From positions 1 to 23,840 of the forward strand of contig CAYLXL010000034.1 in the NCBI GenBank assembly GCA_964387745.1: a stretch of 23,840 bases of DNA. The letters are read 5' to 3'. The position numbers and the translations under genes are program-made. The notes beneath the pieces were generated by a model, which had not been told where the DNA came from, ran no database searches, and saw nothing but the letters and a program-made list of their open reading frames with translations. Shown piece after piece: positions 5,890-14,297 of the stretch (within the stretch, counting starts at the first letter, position 1; each line of letters opens with the position of its first letter). This DNA comes from JAGOUU01 sp964387745. GTDB taxonomy: Bacteria; Pseudomonadota; Gammaproteobacteria; JAGOUU01.

Positions 5890-8340
5890 TTAATGTCTAT
5901 TAAAATGCCGCTCATTATCTGACGGTTTAATAGTTTTTTTTGCGGTATTGATAATCTCATGCACAGTCCTAGATTTAGTAACTCCAACTAAAACTTTTTC
6001 AGCAAGCGCTTCTTTTAAAACTTCATCAATTATTTTAACTGGTTTGATATCTAAAGAAGCTGTAATATTATTTGGAATTTCTTTTATATCTTTAACATTT
6101 TCATGTGGAATAATCACTTTACGAATTCCTGCGCGCTTAGCAGCCAATAGTTTTTCTTTCAGACCACCAATAGGTAATACATCTCCGCGCAATGTAATTT
6201 CTCCAGTCATTGCAACATCAGCTTTAACAGGGATACCTGTAAGTGCTGATATCAACGCTACACACATACCTATACCAGCACTAGGGCCGTCTTTGGGCGT
6301 CGCACCTTCTGGAACATGGATATGAACATCTATTTTTTCATGAAAATGCTCGGGTAACTTTAAATTTTCACTACGGGCACGGATAACTGATGTGGCTGCT
6401 TGAATAGACTCTTTCATCACATCCCCAAGCTGACCTGTATAACTAGTTTTTCCAGTGCCGGGCATGATTGCCGCTTCAATAGTTAATAATTCACCACCTA
6501 CTTCTGTCCAGGCCAGACCATTAACTTGACCAATACGGTCTTTCTCTTCAGCCATACCATAACGGTATTGTTTAACGCCTAGATAATCTTCTAAATTATC
6601 TACATCAACAATAACTTTAGTTAATTTTTCCGTTAAAATCTGCTTAACTGTTTTGCGACATAATTTTGATATCATTCTATCTAAATTTCTAACGCCTGCT
6701 TCACGAGTGTAGTAACGAATAATATTTAAAATAGCCGCTTCAGAGATTTCAAATTCTTCAGGCTTGATTCCATTTTTTTCTAATTGGCTCTTAACCAAAT
6801 ATTTTTGCGCAATATGTAATTTTTCATCTTCGGTGTAACCAGCAATTCGAATCACTTCCATTCTATCTAGCAAAGCCGGCGGAATATTCATTGAATTAGA
6901 AGTAGCAATAAACATGACGTCAGATAAATTATAATCAACTTCTAAATAATGATCATTGAAAGTATCATTCTGCTCTGGATCTAAAACTTCTAACAAAGCT
7001 GCAGCCGGATCGCCACGAAAATCCATGGCCATCTTATCAATTTCATCTAATAAAAATAATGGATTTTTAACCTTAACTTTGGCAAGCTTCTGTACTATTT
7101 TACCTGGCATAGAACCTATATAAGTACGTCTGTGGCCACGGATTTCCGCTTCATCACGAACCCCACCTAAAGACATACGAACAAACTCTCTATTTGTCGC
7201 ACGGGCTATTGATTGACCTAAAGAAGTCTTACCAACACCAGGTGGACCTACTAAGCATAAAATAGGGCCCTTTTGTTTCTTAACCCGTTGTTGCACTGCA
7301 AGATATTCTAAAATACGCTCTTTTACTTTCTCAAGACCATAATGATCGTACTCTAACACTTCTTCTGCTTTGATTAGGTCATCACTGACTTTTGATGTTT
7401 TCTTCCAAGGTATATTCAACATCCAATCGATATAATTACGACAGACCGTTGCCTCAGCCGACATACCCGGCATCATTTTAAGTTTTTTTAACTCGCTCTC
7501 AACTTTTTCGCGAGCTTCTTTGGTCATGCCAGATTTTTCAATCTTACTGGCAATCTCTTTTAATTCTCCACCGATACCCTCTTCATCACCCAGCTCATGT
7601 TGAATAGCTTTAATCTGTTCATTAAGATAATATTCTCTTTGACTCTTCTCCATTTGGGTTTTAACCCGACGGCGGATCTTCTTTTCAACGTTGATAAGAT
7701 CAATTTCTGACTCTAATAAAGTCATTAAATTTTCAATACGTTCCCGTATATCGACGATTTCAATTAATTTTTGCTTATCATTAAGCTTTAATGCTATATG
7801 GGCAGAGATAGAATCAACTAATCTTTCGGCATCTTCAATGCCATTTAAAGACGTTACGACCTCTTGTGGAACTTTTTTATTTAATCTGACATATTGATCA
7901 AATTGAGCAATAAGTGAACGACATAATATTTCTGATTCACGTTCACTCAGTTCTGGCGAATAAACCTCAGCTATCTCTGCAAGTAAAAACTGGCCGTCAT
8001 CACTTTTTGAATACTTTACAACTTGGCCTCTTTGAACGCCTTCAACTAAAACTTTGACTGTTCCATCAGGTAATTTTAATAATTGCAAAATTGTTGCAAT
8101 TGTCCCAGTCTTAAATAAATCTCCCATTGAAGGATTTTCAATGTTAGCTTCACTTTGCGCGACTAAGAAAATTTCTTTTTGATTGGTCATAGCATGGTCA
8201 AGGGCGTGAATTGACGCCTTACGACCAACAAACAAAGGAATAACCATATGAGGATAAACCACAACGTCTCTAAGAGGCATTACTGGCATAACCACACTTG
8301 AAGTTCGTTGCTGCTTAGATTTATTAGCTTGATTTGGCAT
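5890..8340 (-). CDS. lon: ATP-dependent Lon protease
   Basis: Lon is a cytosolic hexameric AAA+ serine protease that degrades misfolded and regulatory proteins. The 816-residue length is normal. The N-terminal substrate-binding domain (about 14-210) leads into a coiled-coil linker (about 210-310). The AAA+ module has Walker A GPPGVGKT (365-372), Walker B LFLLDEID (428-435) and the RRTYIGSMPG motif. The C-terminal protease has the catalytic Ser687 in DGPSAGIG and Lys730 in GGLKEKLLAAKRAG, 43 residues apart as in E. coli Lon. The ATG at 8340 has the ribosome binding site AGGAG upstream. It lies 44 bases after clpX and 62 bases before hupB, and may be read from the clpPX promoter and from its own. 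Confidence 0.98.
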   Translation of the reverse strand: MPNQANKSKQQRTSSVVMPVMPLRDVVVYPHMVIPLFVGRKASIHALDHAMTNQKEIFLVAQSEANIENPSMGDLFKTGTIATILQLLKLPDGTVKVLVEGVQRGQVVKYSKSDDGQFLLAEIAEVYSPELSERESEILCRSLIAQFDQYVRLNKKVPQEVVTSLNGIEDAERLVDSISAHIALKLNDKQKLIEIVDIRERIENLMTLLESEIDLINVEKKIRRRVKTQMEKSQREYYLNEQIKAIQHELGDEEGIGGELKEIASKIEKSGMTKEAREKVESELKKLKMMPGMSAEATVCRNYIDWMLNIPWKKTSKVSDDLIKAEEVLEYDHYGLEKVKERILEYLAVQQRVKKQKGPILCLVGPPGVGKTSLGQSIARATNREFVRMSLGGVRDEAEIRGHRRTYIGSMPGKIVQKLAKVKVKNPLFLLDEIDKMAMDFRGDPAAALLEVLDPEQNDTFNDHYLEVDYNLSDVMFIATSNSMNIPPALLDRMEVIRIAGYTEDEKLHIAQKYLVKSQLEKNGIKPEEFEISEAAILNIIRYYTREAGVRNLDRMISKLCRKTVKQILTEKLTKVIVDVDNLEDYLGVKQYRYGMAEEKDRIGQVNGLAWTEVGGELLTIEAAIMPGTGKTSYTGQLGDVMKESIQAATSVIRARSENLKLPEHFHEKIDVHIHVPEGATPKDGPSAGIGMCVALISALTGIPVKADVAMTGEITLRGDVLPIGGLKEKLLAAKRAGIRKVIIPHENVKDIKEIPNNITASLDIKPVKIIDEVLKEALAEKVLVGVTKSRTVHEIINTAKKTIKPSDNERHFNRH

Positions 8341-8384
8341 TTAAGCTCCTATTTGACTAAACTACTTACTAGTACTACTAGAAA

Positions 8385-9668
8385 CTATTCTTCTCTTGCT
8401 AATAATGGACGTTCTTTATTATCGTAAATTAACAACGGATCAGACTCACCCTTGACTACAGATTCATCAATAACAACTCGACTCACCCCAGCTAAAGACG
8501 GTAGATCATACATCGTGTCTAATAGAACATTTTCCATTATTGAGCGTAATCCTCTTGCTCCTGTTTTACGCTCTAGCGCTTTTTTGGCAACTGCTTTTAA
8601 AGCATCATCTCTGAACTCAACCTGAGTACGATCCATTTCAAATAATCTTTCATATTGCTTTGTAAGTGCATTTTTGGGTTCACGTAGAATCCGCACTAAA
8701 GCTTCTTCATCTAGCTCTTCCAACGTCGCTAGCACTGGCAGACGACCAACAAATTCTGGAATTAAACCATAACGTATTAAATCTTCTGGTTCTATTTTTG
8801 GTAATGTTGTGTTCAGTGTAGCTTTTTCATCTTTACTGTAAACATTTGCACTAAAACCTATACTTGCTTGTGCTGATCTATCGCGAATAATTTTTTCTAA
8901 TCCAGCAAACGCACCGCCACAAATAAATAATATTTTAGATGTATTAACTTGTAAAAATTCTTGTTGTGGATGCTTACGCCCACCTTGTGGAGGAACAGAA
9001 GCTACAGTACCCTCAATAAGTTTTAATAAAGCTTGCTGCACACCTTCGCCAGATACGTCACGAGTAATAGATGGGTTTTCTGATTTTCTTGAAATTTTAT
9101 CGATTTCATCGATATAAACAATACCAGTTTGTGCTTTTTCTACATCATAATCACATTTCTGTAATAATTTTTGAATGATGTTTTCAACGTCCTCACCTAC
9201 ATAACCGGCCTCTGTTAAAGTGGTTGCATCTGCAATAGTAAACGGTACGTTTAATAATCTTGCTAAAGTCTCAGCAAGTAAAGTCTTACCGCTACCTGTT
9301 GGACCAATTAATAAAATATTACTCTTACCAATTTCTACAGGGTCTTTGTCAGTAGGTGGATTATTAAGTTTTTTATAATGGTTATAAACTGCTACAGCTA
9401 ATACTTTTTTAGCATCCGCCTGTCCAATCACATACTCATCTAAAATATTTTTGATTTCACGTGGAGTGGGCAAGCTGAGATCACCTGAGGGTGCATCGCT
9501 CTCAATAACTTCTTCACTAATAATGTCATTACACAGATCAACGCATTCATCGCAGATAAAAACTGAGGGCCCTGCGATAAGTTTTTTTACTTCGTGCTGA
9601 CTTTTACCACAAAACGAACAATAGAGAAGTTTAGTAGTGTTATCATCTGTTTTCTTCTTATCTGTCAT
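8385..9668 (-). CDS. clpX: ClpXP unfoldase subunit ClpX
   Basis: ClpX is the AAA+ unfoldase that recognises tagged substrates and feeds them to ClpP. The 427 residues show an N-terminal C4 zinc finger (Cys17, Cys20, Cys39, Cys42). Walker A is GPTGSGKT (122-129) and Walker B is IVYIDEID (183-190). The pore loop is GYVG (155-158), the RKH loop is at 231-233, and the ClpP-docking IGF loop is at 270-272 (ASIGFSANV). All functional loops are intact. The ATG at 9668 has a GGGTGA ribosome binding site and lies 18 bases after the clpP stop, which indicates co-transcription with clpP. Confidence 0.98.
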   Translation of the reverse strand: MTDKKKTDDNTTKLLYCSFCGKSQHEVKKLIAGPSVFICDECVDLCNDIISEEVIESDAPSGDLSLPTPREIKNILDEYVIGQADAKKVLAVAVYNHYKKLNNPPTDKDPVEIGKSNILLIGPTGSGKTLLAETLARLLNVPFTIADATTLTEAGYVGEDVENIIQKLLQKCDYDVEKAQTGIVYIDEIDKISRKSENPSITRDVSGEGVQQALLKLIEGTVASVPPQGGRKHPQQEFLQVNTSKILFICGGAFAGLEKIIRDRSAQASIGFSANVYSKDEKATLNTTLPKIEPEDLIRYGLIPEFVGRLPVLATLEELDEEALVRILREPKNALTKQYERLFEMDRTQVEFRDDALKAVAKKALERKTGARGLRSIMENVLLDTMYDLPSLAGVSRVVIDESVVKGESDPLLIYDNKERPLLAREE

Positions 9669-9686
9669 GGCTCACCCTTAGTTTCA

Positions 9687-10346
9687 TTAAGCTCTTTTAC
9701 TTGCTATCTCTTTACCGTTTTCAATATCCCTACGTGTGTAAAATATTTCATCAACCAAACCATAATTCTTGGCAACTTCAGCACTCATGAAATTGTCACG
9801 ATCAGTGTCTTTCTCAATAGTCTCTAATGGTTGACCGGTGTGGTGAGACAAAATTTTATTTAATTTAGCTCTAATGTACAAAATTTCGCGTGCATGGATA
9901 TCTATATCAGATGCCTGACCCTGGAAGCCACCTAAAGGCTGATGTATCATGACTCGTGCATTAGGCAAACAATATCTCTTGCCTTTAGCACCTGCAGCTA
10001 ACAATAAAGAACCCATACTAGCAGCTTGACCTACGCAAAAAGTACAGACATCGGGCTTAATAAACTGCATGGTGTCATAAATACCCATACCCGCAGTAAC
10101 TGAACCGCCTGGAGAGTTAATATATAATTGAATGTCTTTATCTGGGTTCTCAGACTCTAGAAATAATAACTGAGCAATAATTAGGTTTGCCATATGATCT
10201 TCAACTTGACCAGTCAAGAAAATAACCCTTTCTTTTAACAATCTGGAATAAATATCATATGATCTTTCTCCTTTTGGAGTTTGCTCAATAACCATAGGAA
10301 CCAGCGTAGCTGCTGTAGGAGATCCGTTTTGCAAGAAATAACTCAT
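9687..10346 (-). CDS. clpP: ClpXP protease subunit ClpP
   Basis: ClpP is the tetradecameric serine peptidase that forms the degradation chamber with ClpX (or ClpA). In 219 residues the catalytic triad is Ser110 in GQAASMGSLLL, His135 in RVMIHQPLGG and Asp184 in DTDRDNFMSA, each one residue from the E. coli precursor positions. The N-terminal stretch of about 14 residues is probably the self-cleaved propeptide. The ATG at 10346 has AGGG about six bases upstream. It is the first gene of the clpP-clpX-lon-hupB run; the trigger factor gene that usually precedes it is absent and a divergent transporter lies there instead. Confidence 0.98.
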   Translation of the reverse strand: MSYFLQNGSPTAATLVPMVIEQTPKGERSYDIYSRLLKERVIFLTGQVEDHMANLIIAQLLFLESENPDKDIQLYINSPGGSVTAGMGIYDTMQFIKPDVCTFCVGQAASMGSLLLAAGAKGKRYCLPNARVMIHQPLGGFQGQASDIDIHAREILYIRAKLNKILSHHTGQPLETIEKDTDRDNFMSAEVAKNYGLVDEIFYTRRDIENGKEIASKRA

Positions 10347-10603
10347 GGTAAGCCCTAATTAAAATTGTGAATAAACTTTAAAATATATCAGTAAATTAAT
10401 AATACTCTTAATATAGTAATAATATATATTAATGAGATTGCAAGGTATATCAAATATTTATTAAAATCCCGTCTCTCATCATATTGCAGCCTGAGATTCT
10501 AACATACTAATTATTAAGATCATAAATATTCTTGCCGCACTAAAAAATTGTTGTTATATTGGTCGAATTCATTTGCAGTCATATTCCTAAATCTATTATT
10601 TTC

Positions 10604-11854
10604 ATGATTCACACAGCGCACGCATCAAAGAACTCTTTAAATAACTTACTGTTTATAATATTGGCGCTTTTTTTAGGATTTCTAGCCCACTACTCTCAAA
10701 TTAGCGAATTAAATAGCATTGCCAATAGTATCGCTGATTTATTTCTTAAATTTTTACAATTAATGAGCGCCCCAATCGTATTTTTGGCTATCATAACTAA
10801 TTTTCTTAATATTTCTGCAGATAATCAATTACAGTCATATGGCAAAAAAGTTTTATTTTATACCATACTCACCACAATCAGCGCGGCGACGATAGCTTAT
10901 ATTTTATTTTATATAATAGAACCTGCAGTTTATACCCAAAATACTAACCATGATTTAACCGCGCTAGCTAATCTCATGGGCATATCAGAGAGTGTTAATT
11001 TAAGTAACAGCCAGCATCCAAGTTATTCTCAAGAATTGTTTAAATTAATTCCTAACAATATTGCTAAGGCCTTTGTGGAGAATAATATATTGGGCGTTGC
11101 TTTAATCGCCGCTATTATGGGCTTTGCTATGATGCAAGTGCCAAAAAAGCAGCAAGAACATTTAGCTATAGTTTTTTCTGGCCTATTTCATACTTTTATT
11201 AATATTGCGCGATATATTATTACTTTCTTACCTGTGGGTGTTTGGGCATTTACAGTTTTATTTTTTAAAACCCTGGAGAATAATGATATATTTGCCCATC
11301 ATCTGGGCAAATATATATCTGTAGTCATAGCAGCCAATATTATTCAAGGCGTTGTGGTACTACCCTTGTTGCTGCTGTATAAAAAACATTCTCCAGCCAA
11401 ACTCTTTAAATCAGTCTATCCGGCTTTGATGACGGCCTTTTTTTCAAAATCTTCAAGTGCAACCCTCCCCTTGACCATGGACTGTATGATAGAAAAGCAT
11501 GGAACCAAAGAAGAGATAGCGCGTTTTGCATTGCCCATTTGTACCATTATTAATATGAATGGCTGTGCTGCTTTTATCTACACGACGGTCATCTTTGTCG
11601 GACTACAATCTGGCTTATATTTTTCGAGTCTGGATTATATTATTTGGATTTTCTTAGCTACCATCATAGCCATCGGCAACGCCTCTATACCTATGGGCTG
11701 CTATTTCTTGTCTTCTGCTGTATTAGTGGGCATGGGCGCTTCTTTAGAACTTATGGTCCTAATCCTGCCTATTTATACGCTGTTCGATATGGTCGAAACA
11801 GCTCTCAATGTCTGGTCGGATTGCTGTGTTACAGAATTAGTGTCTAAAAAATAA
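10604..11854 (+). CDS. Dicarboxylate/amino acid:cation symporter (SLC1/DAACS family), divergent
   Basis: This secondary transporter of the GltP/DctA/SLC1 fold sits in the inner membrane and usually couples Na+ or H+ to uptake of acidic or neutral amino acids or dicarboxylates. In 416 residues there are multiple hydrophobic helices. The HP1 serine motif is KSSSATLPLTM (about 282-292), TM7 has NMNGCAAF (317-324) and TM8 has DMVETALNVWSD (395-406). Aligned to GltPh, TM8 keeps the Asp, Thr, Asn and Asp but has Glu398 where Arg397 binds the acidic side chain. The NMDGT sodium-site motif reads NMNGC. The substrate is therefore probably not glutamate or aspartate. I chose ATG 10604; the frame extends to a TTG at 10559. 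Neither has a ribosome binding site. It is divergent from clpP across a gap of about 260 bases. Confidence 0.85.
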   Translation: MIHTAHASKNSLNNLLFIILALFLGFLAHYSQISELNSIANSIADLFLKFLQLMSAPIVFLAIITNFLNISADNQLQSYGKKVLFYTILTTISAATIAYILFYIIEPAVYTQNTNHDLTALANLMGISESVNLSNSQHPSYSQELFKLIPNNIAKAFVENNILGVALIAAIMGFAMMQVPKKQQEHLAIVFSGLFHTFINIARYIITFLPVGVWAFTVLFFKTLENNDIFAHHLGKYISVVIAANIIQGVVVLPLLLLYKKHSPAKLFKSVYPALMTAFFSKSSSATLPLTMDCMIEKHGTKEEIARFALPICTIINMNGCAAFIYTTVIFVGLQSGLYFSSLDYIIWIFLATIIAIGNASIPMGCYFLSSAVLVGMGASLELMVLILPIYTLFDMVETALNVWSDCCVTELVSKK

Positions 11855-11871
11855 TTTGTGATCTTGTGTCT

Positions 11872-12216
11872 TTACAAAATCGCATAATCTATCGACTCAT
11901 TTCTAATATAACTACCATCATTCGTCGATACACTATGAGTAACCTCACTATCTTCAGCTCTTTTAAACGCATCACGTAATACATCGTCAATCATCTGGTT
12001 TGGTAATACTATATTTATAGACTTTAGATAACTCAAATATTTATCAAGAGTCTTTGGATAAGGCTCTTTACTAAATAAATTTGAAAATATAGCACTGTCT
12101 TCCGTGCCATTCTGATAGTCAAGAATCATATAAAACCCTTTACGATTATTATCCCATCCTAATAATACATATGCGGGTCGATTGTTATAGACACAAAGAT
12201 AGAGATGCTTAGTCAT
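11872..12216 (-). CDS. Hypothetical protein, 114 residues
   Basis: I do not recognise this protein. It is small, soluble and without a signal peptide or membrane segment. The N-terminal half is rich in aromatic residues with beta character (LYLCVYNNRPAYVLLGW). The C-terminal half is more helical (MIDDVLRDAFKRAEDSEV), with a polar Ser/Asn-rich tail. A very strong ribosome binding site (GGGAGGA, about seven bases before the ATG at 12216) supports real translation. It converges on the symporter gene with 17 bases between the stop codons; no strong terminator is seen between them. Only the start context supports function. Confidence 0.6.
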   Translation of the reverse strand: MTKHLYLCVYNNRPAYVLLGWDNNRKGFYMILDYQNGTEDSAIFSNLFSKEPYPKTLDKYLSYLKSINIVLPNQMIDDVLRDAFKRAEDSEVTHSVSTNDGSYIRNESIDYAIL

Positions 12217-12330
12217 TGGACAGTCCTCCCTGACAGATCCAAAAATACTTTCCTTACTCTTTTAAGCTAGCAAAACTAAAAATAAATTACTATAGGTAAT
12301 TTCTTAACCGCTATAAAATTTCTGCTGTAT

Positions 12331-13113
12331 TTATAGTGTATCAAGAAATTTTAAGATAGCATCGACTGTTTCGCTAGGTTTTTCGAAGGGGAACAAATGC
12401 CCGCAATTATCCAATCGATGACACCAAAGATTATAATCATGAACCATCACTTTGGCATCCAATGGGCGAATGACTTTACTAAATTGAGCATAAATTAACC
12501 CACAGGGAATATTAGCCAGCTTATCCATCTTTATATGGGGTAAAGTTTTATAGATTTGCCATTCAATCATGCGATTGAATCTTAAGGTTACTTCGCCGTT
12601 ATTTCCTGTTGGTACTGTACCTAAATAGACATAATCTCTGAGACACTGCTTATCAAAATAACGAAATACTCGTTTTTTAGCAAAATGCTCCATGGCAGCT
12701 TCATGAGAGGGCCAGGTAAAGCGCCGGTATCTAGTGACACGAGCCGGGGTAAGATAATCTACCAAACCTAGAGCTTTAATTATAGCTATAGATTTCAACT
12801 TCCAGGTGCTATAAAGTGGGGAGTCTAAGAGAATAACTGCTTTGAATAGATCGGGCCTTTTTAAGGCCGCACCGTAGGTAACTACCCCACCTAAAGAATG
12901 TCCTATGCCAATAACTGGCCGTTTATATATTTTTTCAATATAATCTATCGTCTCATCGACCAAATACGACCAATCATTAATCACTGGATAATCTGGGTTA
13001 TGACCCAGACAGGAAATATACCCCACATCTAAATTAGCCTTTTTTCTAAGCCCTTTAATCACTTGGTGATAGGTCTCTGTTGGAAAGCCATTGCCATGGG
13101 AGAAATGTATCAT
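12331..13113 (-). CDS. Alpha/beta-fold hydrolase (esterase/lipase-like)
   Basis: This is a 260-residue serine hydrolase of the alpha/beta fold. An oxyanion-type motif HGNGFP is at 6-11. The nucleophile elbow GIGHSLGG has Ser73, and the candidate base is His239 in NCGHLFPFEKP. The central cap region (about 105-150) is helical and basic. There is no signal peptide, so it should be cytosolic. The substrate cannot be inferred; related proteins include lipases, thioesterases and haloperoxidase-like enzymes. The frame extends to a TTG at 13125, but ATG 13113 has GGA at a usable distance and the protein then starts directly at the first beta strand. It is divergent from the 195-residue gene at 13235. 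Confidence 0.85.
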   Translation of the reverse strand: MIHFSHGNGFPTETYHQVIKGLRKKANLDVGYISCLGHNPDYPVINDWSYLVDETIDYIEKIYKRPVIGIGHSLGGVVTYGAALKRPDLFKAVILLDSPLYSTWKLKSIAIIKALGLVDYLTPARVTRYRRFTWPSHEAAMEHFAKKRVFRYFDKQCLRDYVYLGTVPTGNNGEVTLRFNRMIEWQIYKTLPHIKMDKLANIPCGLIYAQFSKVIRPLDAKVMVHDYNLWCHRLDNCGHLFPFEKPSETVDAILKFLDTL

Positions 13114-13234
13114 AATAATTTCCAAAGATTAATTAAGCTTATGTTTTCTCTCACAATATTATACACGCCTTTAGGGAACTTTATTAGGCCTAGCAGGGTC
13201 AAAGTATTACTTATGACCGGTATAAAAATATTTT

Positions 13235-13822
13235 ATGAAACATGTAATTTACATACCACATCTAGGCCAAGAAAACATGCTAAGCCAGCAACTGGCACAT
13301 GCTTTTGCTAGGCATTATTGTGATATGGATAAACAAGAAAAAGACACGACGATGATTGTGCAATATGGCTCTAATTTAAAGCCATTAGAACTAATCACCC
13401 CGAGCGATATCTTACAGATAATGTTTACGCCGATTCAAAACTTACATGCCCCTCTCCATGCACAAACCAGCTCAAAAGAACTTTTAGAACAAGTACCAAT
13501 GTTGATTCACCATTTACTGCAAGACGGCTTAAACCCAGATGGGTGTACTATTCAATTATATACTTTAGAGCACTCAGATCAAACTGCAGAAATTATTAAG
13601 CAAATTGCTCAGCACTTAGTGGTAATTAAGAAAACTAAAAATGTTTGCGTAGAATGGCATATTATCCCTATGCTTTCACATCTAGATAAAGAACAATTAA
13701 ACCAAATATTCGAACCTAATCTCACCTGCCATGGGGCAATCCATGCCATCGTGCAAGATTCAGGTGAGATTAAGTTAATTGAATCTCGTGGGATTTATAC
13801 CAGATCGGGTGAGTTGCATTAA
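13235..13822 (+). CDS. Hypothetical protein, 195 residues
   Basis: I do not recognise this protein. It is predicted soluble, with no signal peptide. It is rich in His, Gln and Leu, with alternating beta strands and helices (MKHVIYIPHLG; TIQLYTLEHSDQTAEIIKQI; VEWHIIPMLSHL) of the kind seen in Rossmann-like or caspase/CHAT-like folds, but no catalytic motif can be placed with confidence. No ribosome binding site precedes ATG 13235; a TATAAA at 13221-13226 would place transcription start almost at the ATG. It diverges from the hydrolase gene and converges on the Ala-rich gene, with four bases between the two stop codons. Confidence 0.6.
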   Translation: MKHVIYIPHLGQENMLSQQLAHAFARHYCDMDKQEKDTTMIVQYGSNLKPLELITPSDILQIMFTPIQNLHAPLHAQTSSKELLEQVPMLIHHLLQDGLNPDGCTIQLYTLEHSDQTAEIIKQIAQHLVVIKKTKNVCVEWHIIPMLSHLDKEQLNQIFEPNLTCHGAIHAIVQDSGEIKLIESRGIYTRSGELH

Positions 13823-13826
13823 CCTA

Positions 13827-14180
13827 TCAGACTCCCATCCCCATGCCAGCTTTTTTAGCAATATCTGCTGCTTGGTCTGCATCTGGCGCACCTTGACTTT
13901 GTGAACCCGCAGATGGTTTTTGTGAACCGTCAGCAACCGCATCGAACGCTGCACCTGATACCGATGGAGGTATACCTTCTGCAGCGCCAGCTGCCTGAAT
14001 AGCAGTTTTTGCACCCTGTTTCACAGCCGCTTCTGCTTTAGCTTTAACACTATTAATTCCATCCTTCACAGCCGTAGCTAATTCAATCATAGCGTCTGCA
14101 GCCGCTTCTCCGCTTGAACCACTGCCAGAAGGTGTTGATTGTGACGGTTGTTGTCCAGGGTTATTTTCATTAACAGACAT
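13827..14180 (-). CDS. Hypothetical Ala/Ser/Gly-rich low-complexity protein
   Basis: This is a 117-residue protein of unknown function. About a quarter of the residues are alanine, with much Ser, Gly, Gln and Asp. There is no Cys, Trp or Tyr and a single Phe. Residues about 1-25 are disordered (QQPSQSTPSGSGSSG). A helical segment follows at about 25-70 with repeated AxxA and charged spacing (KAKAEAAVKQGAKTAIQAAG), then a second disordered stretch, ending MGMGV. There is no signal peptide or membrane span. Translation is well supported by GAGGTGAT just before ATG 14180. The local GC is visibly higher than in neighbours, mostly from Ala/Gly codons. Its composition resembles phasin-like or secreted small proteins, but no family is recognised. 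Confidence 0.6.
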   Translation of the reverse strand: MSVNENNPGQQPSQSTPSGSGSSGEAAADAMIELATAVKDGINSVKAKAEAAVKQGAKTAIQAAGAAEGIPPSVSGAAFDAVADGSQKPSAGSQSQGAPDADQAADIAKKAGMGMGV

Positions 14181-14297
14181 ATATCACCTCAAATTAATTT
14201 ATATATTGTTGGTATTATAGCAAAGATTTCGATTTACTGACGCTTACTGAATTACAATTGTATAAACAATAACTTAAGTTATGCTTAACCATATCTA

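Noticed and set aside
5948..6325. 125-codon plus-strand frame
   Set aside because: It lies entirely antisense inside lon, which is certain from its motifs.
13775..14014. 79-codon minus-strand frame overlapping the Ala-rich gene
   Set aside because: It is an alternate frame of the 117-residue gene, which has the stronger ribosome binding site and plausible composition.
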